NCBI RefSeq assembly: GCF_001653135.1
Contig: NZ_BDDS01000007.1
Span: forward strand, 1 to 64,000
DNA: 64,000 bases
Reading direction: 5' to 3'
Source: Pseudoalteromonas neustonica
GTDB taxonomy: Bacteria; Pseudomonadota; Gammaproteobacteria; Enterobacterales; Alteromonadaceae
In this document: piece by piece, positions 26,185-36,052 of the stretch
How the letters are laid out: every line of letters begins with the position of its first letter
How positions within the stretch are numbered: position 1 is the stretch's first letter
Notes under the pieces: model-generated
Told to the model about the DNA's origin: nothing
Databases searched by the model: none
The model's input: only the letters and a program-made list of their open reading frames with translations
Translations under genes and position numbers: made by a program

Positions 26185-28008
26185 ATGAGCATCGAAAAGT
26201 TAAGAAATATAGCGATTATCGCGCACGTTGACCACGGTAAAACAACACTGGTTGACAAACTACTTGAGCAATCAGGTACATTAGAAACACGCGGCGGTAA
26301 CGAAGAGCGCGTGATGGACTCAAACGACATTGAGAAAGAACGTGGTATTACCATTTTGGCTAAAAACACAGCCATCTCATGGAACGATTACCATATCAAT
26401 ATCGTTGATACTCCAGGACACGCCGACTTCGGTGGCGAAGTTGAACGCGTACTTTCGATGGCTGACTCAGTATTACTACTTGTTGATGCTCAAGAAGGTC
26501 CAATGCCGCAAACGCGTTTCGTTACGCAAAAGGCATTCGCACAGGGCTTAAAGCCGATCGTAGTTATCAATAAAATTGATAAGCCAGGTGCACGTCCTGA
26601 TTGGGTTATGGATCAAATCTTTGATTTATTCGACAACCTTGGCGCAACTGACGAACAGTTAGATTTTAAAGTAATCTACGCTTCAGCTATCAACGGCTGG
26701 GCAACACTAGATTTAGACGAGCCATCAGACAACATGGAACCTATGTTCAAGATGATCGTTGATGAAGTATCACCACCGGATGCAGATCCTGAAGGTGACT
26801 TTCAAATGCAGATCTCTCAACTTGATTACAACTCATATGTTGGTGTAATCGGGATAGGTCGTATCAAACGTGGTTCTGTTGCTCCTAACCAACAAGTTAC
26901 TATTATTGGTGCTGACGGCTCTAAACGTAACGGTAAAATCGGTGCAGTACAAAGCTACCTTGGCCTTGAGCGTATCGAAACTGATAAAGCTTACGCAGGT
27001 AATATCGTAACAGTAACAGGTATTGGTGAGCTTAAGATCTCTGATACAGTTTGTTTCCCTGGCAACGTTGAAGCATTACCACCACTAAGTGTTGATGAGC
27101 CAACAGTAACAATGACATTCTCTGTAAATAACTCACCTTTCTGTGGTAAAGAAGGTAAGTTTGTAACATCACGTAATATCCGTGAGCGTTTAGACAAAGA
27201 ATTAGTACACAACGTAGCACTTCGTGTTGCAGATACTGATAACCCTGATAGCTTCCGTGTATCGGGTCGTGGTGAATTACACCTAGGTATCTTAATCGAA
27301 AACATGCGTCGTGAAGGTTACGAGCTAGCAGTATCTCGTCCAGAAGTAATCTTACGTACAGTTGATGGTGTGTTAGAAGAACCGTATGAAACACTAACAA
27401 TTGACTGTCAAGAAGAGCACCAGGGTTCTATCATGGAACAAATTGGTCTTCGTAAAGGTGAGCTTACTGATATGGCCCCAGATGGTAAAGGCCGTATGCG
27501 TTTGGACTTTATGATCCCTAGCCGTGGTTTAATCGGTTTCCAAACTGAGTTCATGACGTTAACATCAGGTTCTGGTTTACTTTATCACACGTTTGATCAC
27601 TACGGTCCGCACAAAGGTGGCGAGCTAGGTGTTCGTAAGAACGGTGTAATGATTGCAAATGCAACTGGTAAAGCACTTACTAACGCATTATTTAACTTAC
27701 AAGAGCGCGGCCGTTTATTCATCGGTCACGGTGTTGAAGTATACGAAGGTATGGTTATCGGTATTCATAGCCGTGATAACGACCTTACAGTTAATGCGCT
27801 TAAAGGTAAGCAACTTACTAACGTTCGTGCATCTGGTACAGATGAAGCACAAACATTAACTCCAGCACTTAACTATTCACTTGAGCAAGCGCTTGAGTTT
27901 ATTGCTGATGATGAGTTAGTAGAAGTTACACCACTAAACATTCGTATCCGTAAGCGTCACCTTACAGAAAACGAACGTAAACGTGCGGGTCGTGCACCAA
28001 AGTCATAA
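26185..28008 (+). CDS. typA: Ribosome-binding GTPase TypA/BipA
   Basis: Translational GTPase of the EF-G/LepA family that aids 50S assembly and growth under stress and cold. 607 residues (E. coli BipA 607). G1 [15 protein letters not shown] near residue 14, [29 protein letters not shown], then EF-G-type domains and the BipA-specific C-terminal domain ([13 protein letters not shown]), ending [19 protein letters not shown]. Single gene with a strong downstream terminator and divergent from glnA, as in E. coli. Confidence 0.97.
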   Translation: MSIEKLRNIAIIAHVDHGKTTLVDKLLEQSGTLETRGGNEERVMDSNDIEKERGITILAKNTAISWNDYHINIVDTPGHADFGGEVERVLSMADSVLLLVDAQEGPMPQTRFVTQKAFAQGLKPIVVINKIDKPGARPDWVMDQIFDLFDNLGATDEQLDFKVIYASAINGWATLDLDEPSDNMEPMFKMIVDEVSPPDADPEGDFQMQISQLDYNSYVGVIGIGRIKRGSVAPNQQVTIIGADGSKRNGKIGAVQSYLGLERIETDKAYAGNIVTVTGIGELKISDTVCFPGNVEALPPLSVDEPTVTMTFSVNNSPFCGKEGKFVTSRNIRERLDKELVHNVALRVADTDNPDSFRVSGRGELHLGILIENMRREGYELAVSRPEVILRTVDGVLEEPYETLTIDCQEEHQGSIMEQIGLRKGELTDMAPDGKGRMRLDFMIPSRGLIGFQTEFMTLTSGSGLLYHTFDHYGPHKGGELGVRKNGVMIANATGKALTNALFNLQERGRLFIGHGVEVYEGMVIGIHSRDNDLTVNALKGKQLTNVRASGTDEAQTLTPALNYSLEQALEFIADDELVEVTPLNIRIRKRHLTENERKRAGRAPKS

Positions 28009-28033
28009 TCTATTAATTTAGAATCATGATTTC

Positions 28034-28068
28034 AAAAGCCGCTGTATTGTAAGATACAGCGGCTTTTT
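28034..28068 (+). terminator. Strong intrinsic terminator after typA
   Basis: AAAAGCCGCTGTAT, loop TGTAAG, ATACAGCGGCTTTT: a perfect 14-bp stem with a T run, 26 bases after the stop codon. Confidence 0.95.
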
Positions 28069-28087
28069 AGTGGGTGAAAACAAGAGT

Positions 28088-28272
28088 TGTAAGCTATAAG
28101 CGGTCAGATTAGAACAAGCGTGGTTGGGTAGATTGGTTGTAGGTGAAAGACAACCACATAAAGCTTTACCTAAAACAGATTTAGACACTAAAGCTAACAC
28201 CATAGGTGGGAATTTACCTCGCGCAGGCGCTAACGTAATTACTTTTTCGGGATAAATCTCGGCCTACAGTTT
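28088..28272. repeat. Composite intergenic repeat region between typA and ogt
   Basis: The 300-base gap 28009-28315 holds no gene. At 28091-28104 it has two TAAGC-type heptads (GTAAGCT, ATAAGCG). From about 28133 to 28271 it holds an element whose ends are inverted (TGTAGGTGAAAGACAAC at the left, GATAAATCTCGGCCTACA at the right). These ends resemble the two ends of the 26-bp repeat flanking the 5S gene. The interior contains TTACCTCGCGCAGGCGCTAA, a self-complementary stretch. It appears to be a degenerate member of a dispersed repeat family. Confidence 0.55.
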
Positions 28273-28315
28273 AAGTAACTCAGTAATTTCAAGGTGAATA
28301 ATAACAGGGCAGAGG

Positions 28316-28849
28316 TTAAGCTAAAAACTCGGTTTTGGCTTGTCGTGAATGAATCACATTTTGAATGTCGAGTTGTTGGCTTTCTTTTGATGGCTTAACT
28401 TCAAAGCCTTCATGGCTGAGCAACCACAATTTACGCTCAATTCCTCCTGCATAGCCTGTGAGTGAGCCATTACTGCCTATCACTCTATGGCACGGTACAA
28501 TTAAGCTAATAGGATTTCGGCCATTAGCGCCGCCAACGGCCTGAGAGCCTTTGGGCTTATTCACCATTTTAGCGATGTCTAAATACGTGACGACTTCACC
28601 ATAGGGAATGTTTGATAAGCAGTACCACACTGATTTTTGAAAATCTGTTCCTTTAGGATCAAGGGGCAGGTCAAATTCTTTGCGTGCTTTTGCGAAATAC
28701 TCATGTAACTGTTTTTTACACTCAGTTGTTATATCGCTGGCTATGACGTGGGTTTTTATTTCCCCAGAAAATATAACTTGGGTAATGCCTTTATCTGATG
28801 CTTTAAATTCAACACACCCTAGCGGTGTATCAATATAATCGACAAACAT
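28316..28849 (-). CDS. ogt: Methylated-DNA-[protein]-cysteine S-methyltransferase
   Basis: Suicide DNA repair enzyme that moves a methyl group from O6-methylguanine (or O4-methylthymine) to its own cysteine. 177 residues; the acceptor is Cys120 in the signature IVPCHRVIG, followed by GYAGGIERKLWLLSHE. The winged-helix DNA-binding part includes PYGEVVTYLDIA and GGANGRNP. Start at 28849 (MFVDYIDTPLG) fits Ogt homologues and has AGGGAAA upstream; the longer frame to 28900 adds 17 residues not seen in the family. A C-terminal tail of about 25 residues extends beyond the core. Confidence 0.92.
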   Translation of the reverse strand: MFVDYIDTPLGCVEFKASDKGITQVIFSGEIKTHVIASDITTECKKQLHEYFAKARKEFDLPLDPKGTDFQKSVWYCLSNIPYGEVVTYLDIAKMVNKPKGSQAVGGANGRNPISLIVPCHRVIGSNGSLTGYAGGIERKLWLLSHEGFEVKPSKESQQLDIQNVIHSRQAKTEFLA

Positions 28850-28950
28850 TGCAGTCGTTTCCCTCGTTGAAAAGTTAAGTGGTTTCGCTAAAACGTACAT
28901 TGTCTGATTCGCTCAGTAATATCGTCGAATGCTCTACAGCTTGTTAATGA

Positions 28951-30042
28951 CTACAATTGCACACTTTCACCTTCATTAAGAATATATAGCGGTACTTGTG
29001 AATCCATTTTTTTATACATATGCAATAAACGCAGTAACGCAGAATGGCTGCTGTGATCGCCCATCTGCCAACTTGAGTTGCCATAGCCCCACGGTATCAT
29101 AACTTTACAATTAAGCTCTTGTGCTGCGTTTAGCGCGTCTTCCGGTGTGGTATGGACATAGCGATACCATTTGCCGTTTTCTTTATGATAGTAAGAAGCG
29201 ATGGGTATTAGGCATACATCAATATCGCCATATTTTTGCTGAATGTCTTGAAAGTGTTTTGAATAGCCCGTGTCGCCTGCAAAAAATAAAGTTTTACCAT
29301 TTTGTTCTAGCAACCAGCCATTCCATGAGTCTTTATTGTCATCATTGTAGATGTAGGGAATAAGTACTCTATTGCTAAAATGATGAGCTGGCACTGCGTG
29401 AATGGTTAAGTCATCAATATTGGTTTTTGAGTACCACGGCATTTCGCTGATGTTAAAACCACCTGTAGGAAAGTTATCCGCCATACCAAGTGGCGTTAAG
29501 TAATAGGGCTTATTACCTATGAGTTCTATATCGGCTTTATTGAAATGATCATAATGGATATGTGAGTACATAACGGCATCAATACCGGCTAACTCTTGCT
29601 CATTTAACCAAGCACCAGGCTGACGATAGATGCCTCCTGTAAGTTTAAATGCGATATCAACGGGGGAATCAAACTGCGCTTTTACAGGGTCAAATAATAT
29701 ATGCTGACCGTTTGGGGTATTGATCGAAAAACTAGCGTGACCCAGCCAGCGGACAGTGTAGTTGGTATTTAACTGTGGCAGTGTTTGCCTACCTTGATAC
29801 TGGCAGTTTTCAGCGCTCGTTTCACACAGCAAATCGGGGTGAGCAGGGTAGCAGTCAGTTTCGCAGGTGGTCGGGTAATTTTGCTTTTTTGGGTATACAT
29901 TATGGTAGCGACCAGCACGATCACCCTCTTTGTATTGTGCAATAACAGCATCTGGTGCGGTTATCTGGGTCACTTGATTGGGCGTACCACACGCGGCCAA
30001 TAAGCACGAAGCAATGATTAAACCAACACCGTATACCTTCAT
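28951..30042 (-). CDS. Lipoprotein with metallo-beta-lactamase fold (NAPE-PLD/UlaG-like)
   Basis: 363 residues with a lipoprotein signal ending LLAAC. The mature protein is an MBL-fold hydrolase: TVRWLGHASFSINTPNG, the metal ligands in MYSHIHYDHFNKAD (HxHxDH), FFAGDTGYSKHF, and a last histidine in HTTPEDALNAAQE or MGDHSSHSALL. This layout is typical of N-acyl-phosphatidylethanolamine phospholipase D-like proteins. The bacterial members act on poorly known lipid or sugar-phosphate substrates. Four cysteines just after the lipobox (TTCETDCYPAHPDLLCE) may form periplasmic disulfides. Single gene. Confidence 0.85.
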   Translation of the reverse strand: MKVYGVGLIIASCLLAACGTPNQVTQITAPDAVIAQYKEGDRAGRYHNVYPKKQNYPTTCETDCYPAHPDLLCETSAENCQYQGRQTLPQLNTNYTVRWLGHASFSINTPNGQHILFDPVKAQFDSPVDIAFKLTGGIYRQPGAWLNEQELAGIDAVMYSHIHYDHFNKADIELIGNKPYYLTPLGMADNFPTGGFNISEMPWYSKTNIDDLTIHAVPAHHFSNRVLIPYIYNDDNKDSWNGWLLEQNGKTLFFAGDTGYSKHFQDIQQKYGDIDVCLIPIASYYHKENGKWYRYVHTTPEDALNAAQELNCKVMIPWGYGNSSWQMGDHSSHSALLRLLHMYKKMDSQVPLYILNEGESVQL

Positions 30043-30130
30043 TGTTTATTTACGCTTTGTAATTTTAACTACATAAAAGTGTACCAAAAACAGCCGATTA
30101 AAAAACATTTTAAAAGTAACAAAAAATAAC

Positions 30131-30161
30131 AATAAAAAAGCCCATTACAGTGAATGGGCTT
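30131..30161 (-). terminator. Intrinsic terminator after the DUF2959 gene
   Basis: Minus strand AAGCCCATT, loop CACTGT, AATGGGCTT then T residues; 9-bp stem, 24 bases after the stop. Confidence 0.88.
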
Positions 30162-30184
30162 AATAGTTTTAGATCCTAGGATTA

Positions 30185-30841
30185 TTATCCTGCTTTATTC
30201 ATTTGTTCAATAAATTTGTTTGAGTCAGCAATTGACTTGTTCATATCATTCATCAATATTTGAATATCGCGTTTAAGGTTTGTAAATTCGCCTTTTATGG
30301 CGGTTACAGCCTGCGCATTTAAGTTATGCTTTAAGTACAATACATTATCTTTTAACGATGAAAGTACTGGCTCCATTTTGCTTTCGGCACTTCGCATTGA
30401 GCGCAGTAGTTGGTCAAATTGGCGCTTAGTCGAATTAAGTTTTTTGCTACTTTCACGCTTTAAAGATGCACTTTTGTATTGCTCAAGTTCATCTGCCCAC
30501 TCGTCAAATAACGCGTCCGCAACGTCTTCAACTTTATTGATGTTGGTGGTTACATCTTCAGCAGCTTTCAAGCTTGACTCGTAATCATCATTAAGTTGGT
30601 TATAAGCCTCTTGTAACTCGCCACCGTCAAAGTTAATTAAAGTGGTTAAGCGTTCTAATGCTGATTGAAATTCTTCTTGCGATTCCTCTTGTGATTCCTT
30701 TGCCTCTTCTACACGATCAACGAGTATGTCGCGTTTATGTACACCGACAGACTCCATTGCTGAGTAATAGGCAGATTGGCAACCCGATAAAGCTAGGGTG
30801 AGTGCTAAAAGTGGTGCGCTGAGAAATGTACTTTTTTTCAT
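30185..30841 (-). CDS. DUF2959 lipoprotein, coiled coil
   Basis: 218 residues. A lipoprotein signal (LLALTLALSGC) precedes an almost wholly helical, Glu/Lys/Gln-rich body with coiled-coil character throughout (RVEEAKESQEESQEEFQSAL, and KREFDQLLRS-type heptads later). It fits the DUF2959 family of Gammaproteobacteria, which has no known function. The starting context YYSAMESVGVHKRDILV is the conserved N-terminal family motif. Divergent from brkB with 87 bases between them; own terminator. Confidence 0.82.
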   Translation of the reverse strand: MKKSTFLSAPLLALTLALSGCQSAYYSAMESVGVHKRDILVDRVEEAKESQEESQEEFQSALERLTTLINFDGGELQEAYNQLNDDYESSLKAAEDVTTNINKVEDVADALFDEWADELEQYKSASLKRESSKKLNSTKRQFDQLLRSMRSAESKMEPVLSSLKDNVLYLKHNLNAQAVTAIKGEFTNLKRDIQILMNDMNKSIADSNKFIEQMNKAG

Positions 30842-30928
30842 TGAGATCTCTTTTTAAATCCGTTGATACTGCAAATTATGTGGGCGATTGCTATGATAAT
30901 CAAAATTATTTTGTAAAAAGTTAACTTT

Positions 30929-31822
30929 ATGAGCGATAAGGTCACGCACTATAGGCAGCAAGCAGCTTCGTTTATACGTCAACAACCTGGTTGGTGGATG
31001 CAGTATATAAATCGTTGCATTGATGACCAAATCACTGTTAATGCAGGTTATTTAGCCTATGTTACTTTGTTATCTTTAGTGCCATTGATAGCAGTTGGCG
31101 TGGCAATATTTTCGGCTTTTCCGGGGTTCGAATCTACAAGAATCGAAATAGAAAATTTTTTATTCACCAATTTTGTACCGACTTCCTCTGATGTGATTAA
31201 GGAGCATATTAGCTCTTTTGCTGGTAATGCCAATCAAATGACCGCTGTCGGTATCGGTTTTTTAGCCGCAATAGCACTGCTTTTGATCCGCAATGTGGAC
31301 GCAACACTGAACAGAATTTGGCGCATAAAACATAAACGCCCAATGATGATTTCGTTTGCAGTTTATTGGATGGTATTAAGCTTAGGGCCATTGTTATTAG
31401 GCGCAAGTATTGGTGTGACTTCATACATAGTATCTTTAGTGTCGTTTGCTGATCAAGGGATTCCAGGATTCAGTGGGTTTTTACTTAAACTACTGCCTTA
31501 TTTAATTTCTATGGCTGGCTTTATTATGCTCTATACTTTAGTGCCTAATACGCGAGTATCGTTTAGAGCTGCGATACCGGGTGCTTTTTTTGCGGCGTTA
31601 CTTTTTGAGCTAACTAAAAAAGGTTTTGCACTTTATATTAGTCACTTTCCTTCGTACGAAGTTATTTATGGTGCGGTGGCTACAATCCCCATCTTATTTG
31701 TTTGGGTGTATTTGTCGTGGGTTGTGGTGTTGCTCGGTGCTGAGTTTACCGTGTGCATAAGCCCAAAAGATATCGAAGATACGCCTGAGATCATTCTTGA
31801 TGAGGAGGAAAACATCCGTTAA
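30929..31822 (+). CDS. YihY/BrkB-family inner-membrane protein
   Basis: 297 residues with about six membrane segments (near 43-65, 102-120, 143-170, 183-205, 217-235, 250-275). Family signatures visible: LAYVTLLSLVPLIAVGVAIF near residue 40 and GAVATIPILFVWVYLSWVV near 250. YihY was once thought to be RNase BN, but that activity belongs to another protein; the true role is unclear and may be transport. An acidic tail (EDTPEIILDEEENI) is cytoplasmic. The following pip gene starts 31 bases downstream and is probably co-transcribed. Confidence 0.88.
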   Translation: MSDKVTHYRQQAASFIRQQPGWWMQYINRCIDDQITVNAGYLAYVTLLSLVPLIAVGVAIFSAFPGFESTRIEIENFLFTNFVPTSSDVIKEHISSFAGNANQMTAVGIGFLAAIALLLIRNVDATLNRIWRIKHKRPMMISFAVYWMVLSLGPLLLGASIGVTSYIVSLVSFADQGIPGFSGFLLKLLPYLISMAGFIMLYTLVPNTRVSFRAAIPGAFFAALLFELTKKGFALYISHFPSYEVIYGAVATIPILFVWVYLSWVVVLLGAEFTVCISPKDIEDTPEIILDEEENIR

Positions 31823-31853
31823 ATAGCAATGTGTTTTGTTAGGAGCCAGCAAT

Positions 31854-32807
31854 ATGCCGTTATATCCGAACATAACCCCCTACCACGATTTTCATTTGAG
31901 TGTGGGGGATGGACACCAGATACATGTGCAAGAATACGGTAACCCCAATGGTTTACCCGTTGTGATTTGTCATGGCGGGCCCGGTGTGGGCTTACATGCT
32001 GACAACTGCCGCTTTTTTGACCCAACCCGGTACCGCATTATTTTATATAGCCAACGAGGCTGCGGTTTATCAACTCCTCATCACCTTATCGCGAATGAAA
32101 CGGCTGACTTAATCAAAGATCTTGATTATTTGAGGGCTTACCTAGGCATTACCAAATGGTTGCTATCTGGCGCTTCGTGGGGGGCAACCTTGTGTTTACT
32201 TTATGCAATTAAGCATACAGAGCATGTTTTTGGGTTGATTTTACGTGGTACATTTTTAGCTGCACATGCTGATTTAGAGTGGTTATACAGCTCGCAAGGT
32301 GCCGGTGCGCAGTTTTACCCTGAGCTATACGTTAAGTTTTCTCATGATTTACCTGATGCAATGAGTATTTTAGCGTTCTACGAACAGCAATTGGCCAGTG
32401 AGAATCAAATAAGTGCCAGTCGATTTGCTAAGTTATGGTGCCAGTGGGAGGCTGTTCTAAGTCAAGGGAAGCAGTCGCTACAATGGACGCTTAGTTGCCC
32501 GCAGCATGGTTTAAATATGGCGCGTTTAATGGTGCACTATTTTATTAATCACTGCTTTATAGATGATAATTATATAGCGCAGCATGGCGACTGTTTATCT
32601 CATTTACCTATTTGGTTTATTCATGGACGCCAAGATTTAGTGTGTCGCTTTAGTGTTGCTCAACGACTTGCAAGTAGCCTGAACTCACAACTATTGATTT
32701 TAGATGGTGTTGGGCACGGTGTTGATAATCAGGTATATTTAGCGGCAGCAAGGCGAGCAGCCGATCTTATGTATATCAAATTAACGAGGAATAAATGCAA
32801 GGATTAA
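31854..32807 (+). CDS. pip: Alpha/beta hydrolase of the proline iminopeptidase family
   Basis: Cytoplasmic serine hydrolase that releases N-terminal proline (and possibly other small residues) from peptides. 317 residues. Oxyanion loop CHGGPGVG near 39, nucleophile Ser108 in GASWGA (the usual form is GGSWGS), Asp in HGRQDLVC near 265 and His in DGVGHGVDNQ. The nucleophile elbow and acid loop differ slightly from the canonical form, so substrate range may differ. Start at 31854 (MPLYPN) because TAGGAG lies eight bases upstream. The stop overlaps dtd by 13 bases, so brkB-pip-dtd look like one operon. Confidence 0.85.
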   Translation: MPLYPNITPYHDFHLSVGDGHQIHVQEYGNPNGLPVVICHGGPGVGLHADNCRFFDPTRYRIILYSQRGCGLSTPHHLIANETADLIKDLDYLRAYLGITKWLLSGASWGATLCLLYAIKHTEHVFGLILRGTFLAAHADLEWLYSSQGAGAQFYPELYVKFSHDLPDAMSILAFYEQQLASENQISASRFAKLWCQWEAVLSQGKQSLQWTLSCPQHGLNMARLMVHYFINHCFIDDNYIAQHGDCLSHLPIWFIHGRQDLVCRFSVAQRLASSLNSQLLILDGVGHGVDNQVYLAAARRAADLMYIKLTRNKCKD

Positions 32808-33232
32808 TCCAGCGAGTAAAACACGCAAAGGTAGAGGTAGATAATCAGCTTGTAGGTCAAATAAAACAAGGAATAGTACTGTTATTAGGTGTTGAAAAAC
32901 ATGACGATAAAGACACCACAAATAAACTACTTCATAAAGTGAGTAACTATCGTATATTCAGTGATGAAAACGATAAAATGAATCTCAGCTTGAAAGATAT
33001 AAAAGGCGAATTACTGGTTGTTTCGCAATTTACACTTGCTGCAGATACAAAAAAAGGTATGCGGCCGAGCTTTTCGTCTGCGGCTACACCTGCTCAGGCA
33101 AATGAGCTATACGAATACTTTGTAGACCAAGCAAAAGCTGCGGGGCTGAGCGTTGCAACAGGACGCTTTGCTGCTGATATGCAGGTGAGTTTATGTAACG
33201 ACGGGCCAGTGACTTTTTTGCTCACTATATAG
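32795..33232 (+). CDS. dtd: D-aminoacyl-tRNA deacylase
   Basis: Hydrolyses D-aminoacyl-tRNA (and glycyl-tRNA-Ala) to keep D-amino acids out of proteins. 145 residues, exactly the E. coli length. Both catalytic signatures are present: SQFTLAADTKKGMRPSF and the C-terminal NDGPVTFLL with the cis-Gly-Pro element near 138. The start overlaps the end of pip by 13 bases. It has its own ribosome site ACGAGGA. Confidence 0.95.
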   Translation: MQGLIQRVKHAKVEVDNQLVGQIKQGIVLLLGVEKHDDKDTTNKLLHKVSNYRIFSDENDKMNLSLKDIKGELLVVSQFTLAADTKKGMRPSFSSAATPAQANELYEYFVDQAKAAGLSVATGRFAADMQVSLCNDGPVTFLLTI

Positions 33233-33529
33233 CTACTCTATCCAACTCACTTCAATATGCCAAAAGTTGATTTAAAACGATTTATATTGCGTTATTTATT
33301 TTAACAAGGGAATAACCATCCTTTACAATCAATGCCTGCCTACATCGCTTTTAATTCCTACATAAACTGATATTTTGGGGACTTGGGTATATATTTTTGC
33401 TTATTTATACCCATTAGCTGATTCCCTACTACAATAATAAAAAGTCCGTAGAGCCTAAAAAGTGGCAAGCAAGCTTGAGTAGGGCCTCGCTTCAATAATA
33501 TTGGTGTTTACAAAGGTAGTGAATCAATA

Positions 33530-35116
33530 ATGCGTAAAAATGAGCCCGTAACCCAAAAGAACATCGAGTTACCTTCCTCTGTTAATATTCTCTCGATTAC
33601 ATCTCCCGATAGTAAAATAAAGTATATAAATAAAGATTTTATAGCCATTTCTGGATTTGATGAAGCTGATTTAATAGGTCAGTATCATAATATTGTTCGT
33701 CACCCAGATATGCCTCCTGCTGCGTTTGCTGACCTTTGGCAATGTGTGCAATCAGGTAAATCGTGGATGGGAATAGTTAAAAATCGCTGTAAAAATGGTG
33801 ACCATTATTGGGTCGACGCTTATGCAAGCCCTTTAAAGACAGCGACAGGTCAAATTGAATATCAGTCGATTAGGGTGAGGCCAAAAGACTCTGTTAAAAA
33901 TAGAGCTGAAAATTTATACAAAAAATTACAAAGCGGAGGGGAATTTAGAATCCCTTGGTGGGAGAAGGCTTCTGCGACAATGTTTATGGTGTGTGGGGTT
34001 TTATTTTGTTATTTATTAACAGCCTTTTTGATTTTTAATTTCACTCAAGCCTCTTTAGGTAGTGCACTAGGGTTACCGCTTATCCCTATGTGTTTATTAT
34101 TGACCAGTTTATTATGGCAATCAAAGCAATGGCATAAAGTAATCGAAAAAGCACAATCGATAGTAGATGATCCATTAGCTACCTATATTTATACGGGAAA
34201 TAATAATGCAGCGAACAAGGTGTTACTGGCGCTGGAGGTGTTAAGTAAAGAAGCTGGAGCGATTGTAGGGCGTATAAATGATGCATCAGTGAATATGGGC
34301 GATGCATTAAATAGTTTAGAGCATGAGTTGTCACAAAATCATTCTCGTGTGTCTATGCAATATCAGCAAACAGACTCCATGGCATCGGCAATTACTCAAA
34401 TGTCTGCAAGTTTTAATGAAGTATCGAGTAATGCACATGCAACATCAAGCGCAGCAAAATCGACACATGAGTATGCTCAACAAGGTTTATTACAGGTTGA
34501 AGAAGCAGTTAATAATATGAACGAGCTAAGTAATGATGTTAACAATGCAGCAAGCGTTGTAGAGCAATTAGAAAAAGATGGTGCAGCTATTAATGATGTA
34601 GTTGCTGTTATACGTTCGGTTGCAGAACAAACTAACTTATTAGCCTTAAATGCAGCAATTGAGGCTGCAAGAGCAGGTGAGCAAGGTCGTGGTTTTGCTG
34701 TTGTTGCAGATGAGGTTCGTACTTTGGCTAATAGAACCCATCAGTCCACAGAAGAAATTGTGAAGACAATAGAGAAGATAAATCAAGGTACAAAATCCGC
34801 TGTTGCCGCAATGGAAAAAGCACAGCAACGCGTATCGAGTAGTGTGGATTCAACGACCCAAGCTAAAACATCAATTGAGTATATGAGCACGGAGATGAAT
34901 CATATTCTGGATCTTAATATTCAGGTTGCGACTTCAGTTGAGCAGCAAGTGAAAGTTGCGGAAGAGATAACTGAAAATGTTACAAAAATTAAGGATTATA
35001 GTGAAAGCGGTTTACAATCTTCTGAGCAAAATATTGCTAAATGCGCAGCTTTACAAACGCATTCAACTGCTCTAAATAGTATCGCGCAACATTTTTGGGC
35101 GCAAAAATCAAAGTAG
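33530..35116 (+). CDS. Methyl-accepting chemotaxis protein with PAS domain (Aer-type)
   Basis: 528 residues. N-terminal cytoplasmic PAS domain (about 20-120: [45 protein letters not shown]), which in Aer binds FAD to sense redox state. Two adjacent membrane segments (about 147-170 and 177-195) form a hairpin with almost no periplasmic domain. Then a signalling coiled coil with the universal hairpin tip near 360-400 ([20 protein letters not shown], then [15 protein letters not shown]). The architecture predicts energy or redox taxis rather than ligand sensing. No che genes nearby. A 297-base gap precedes it with no recognisable promoter. Confidence 0.92.
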   Translation: MRKNEPVTQKNIELPSSVNILSITSPDSKIKYINKDFIAISGFDEADLIGQYHNIVRHPDMPPAAFADLWQCVQSGKSWMGIVKNRCKNGDHYWVDAYASPLKTATGQIEYQSIRVRPKDSVKNRAENLYKKLQSGGEFRIPWWEKASATMFMVCGVLFCYLLTAFLIFNFTQASLGSALGLPLIPMCLLLTSLLWQSKQWHKVIEKAQSIVDDPLATYIYTGNNNAANKVLLALEVLSKEAGAIVGRINDASVNMGDALNSLEHELSQNHSRVSMQYQQTDSMASAITQMSASFNEVSSNAHATSSAAKSTHEYAQQGLLQVEEAVNNMNELSNDVNNAASVVEQLEKDGAAINDVVAVIRSVAEQTNLLALNAAIEAARAGEQGRGFAVVADEVRTLANRTHQSTEEIVKTIEKINQGTKSAVAAMEKAQQRVSSSVDSTTQAKTSIEYMSTEMNHILDLNIQVATSVEQQVKVAEEITENVTKIKDYSESGLQSSEQNIAKCAALQTHSTALNSIAQHFWAQKSK

Positions 35117-35129
35117 AGTAAATAGACCG

Positions 35130-35819
35130 TTATTTTTTCAACAGTACAATATGGTTTGCATAACCAGAGATGTGCTTTATGGTGGGTTGTATTGAAAATG
35201 TACTAAGTAATATCGATTCGAGTTGTTTTAATTGAGAGTCATGTTGGGAAAGGAAGTTAATAAACAGGCAGCCATTTTTTGATAGTTTTTTATAGATTTT
35301 TCGATAAAACTGCTGCTTGTATAAAAATAGTGGAACATCGAGTTTGCTAAATAAATCAAGTATAATCCAGTCATATACCTGCTCTCTTTCAAGCTCTATT
35401 TCAGCATCTAAACATCGTAAATTTGAGTCACTTTTTTTATCAAAAAAATGTGTGTAGCAATGAATTATGTCCGGGTTTTTTTCTATCGATATTAGATTGC
35501 AATTAGGGTAGGTGAGTCGTAGATAGTTATGTATAGCACCACCGCCTAGGCCAAGCTCCAATATGCTTTGTGGAACTGGAATTGACTGCCATAACTTTGC
35601 CAAGTGTTGTAAGTGAGGAAAGTGTAGCTGACTGGGATCGTCCGTTGTTACCACTGATTGAAGTGTGTCGTTGATGAGTAACCAACGAAGTTGTTTATAC
35701 TCACGCACTTGAATGCAATCAGCGCCGCACTTTTGCCAATATAGTAATTGCCCTATACGGTGACAGTCTTCAACAAAGCACTGTTTTACTGTCCCGTTTG
35801 CTTTTAATAAATATTCCAT
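35130..35819 (-). CDS. SAM-dependent methyltransferase-fold protein, spermidine synthase-like
   Basis: 229 residues with the Rossmann methyltransferase core: motif I ILELGLGGGAIHNYLRLTYP near 90, acidic end of beta 2 SIEKNPDIIHCY, and YDWIILDLFSKLDVP near 150. The layout resembles stand-alone spermidine synthase-like proteins that lack the polyamine N-terminal domain. The Asp pair needed for aminopropyl transfer is not evident, so a methyltransferase or pseudoenzyme role is as likely. Convergent with the chemoreceptor gene, 13 bases apart, with no clear terminator between them. Confidence 0.7.
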   Translation of the reverse strand: MEYLLKANGTVKQCFVEDCHRIGQLLYWQKCGADCIQVREYKQLRWLLINDTLQSVVTTDDPSQLHFPHLQHLAKLWQSIPVPQSILELGLGGGAIHNYLRLTYPNCNLISIEKNPDIIHCYTHFFDKKSDSNLRCLDAEIELEREQVYDWIILDLFSKLDVPLFLYKQQFYRKIYKKLSKNGCLFINFLSQHDSQLKQLESILLSTFSIQPTIKHISGYANHIVLLKK

Positions 35820-36052
35820 TACATGAGAATAGATGAGTCAAGGTAAAGTGCCAGCTTGTCCGCTAGGTTTTACAGGTAACAATAGTTATTTCTCTTGGCT
35901 AACCAAAGTCGTATTCCAAGTGTTTATCAAATCGAGTATGGTAGTTTGCAAATAATAACAGACCGCATTCTTATTAAATAAACCGCTCGCGTGTGTAGAT
36001 GTTTTAATTTAATGAGTTGTTTATGGCGGCCTTGATTGCAACAGGAGTGATT

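Noticed and set aside
33233..33529. Possible c-di-GMP riboswitch before the chemoreceptor gene
   Set aside because: The GEMM conserved blocks are not present; only AT-rich sequence and weak stems are seen.
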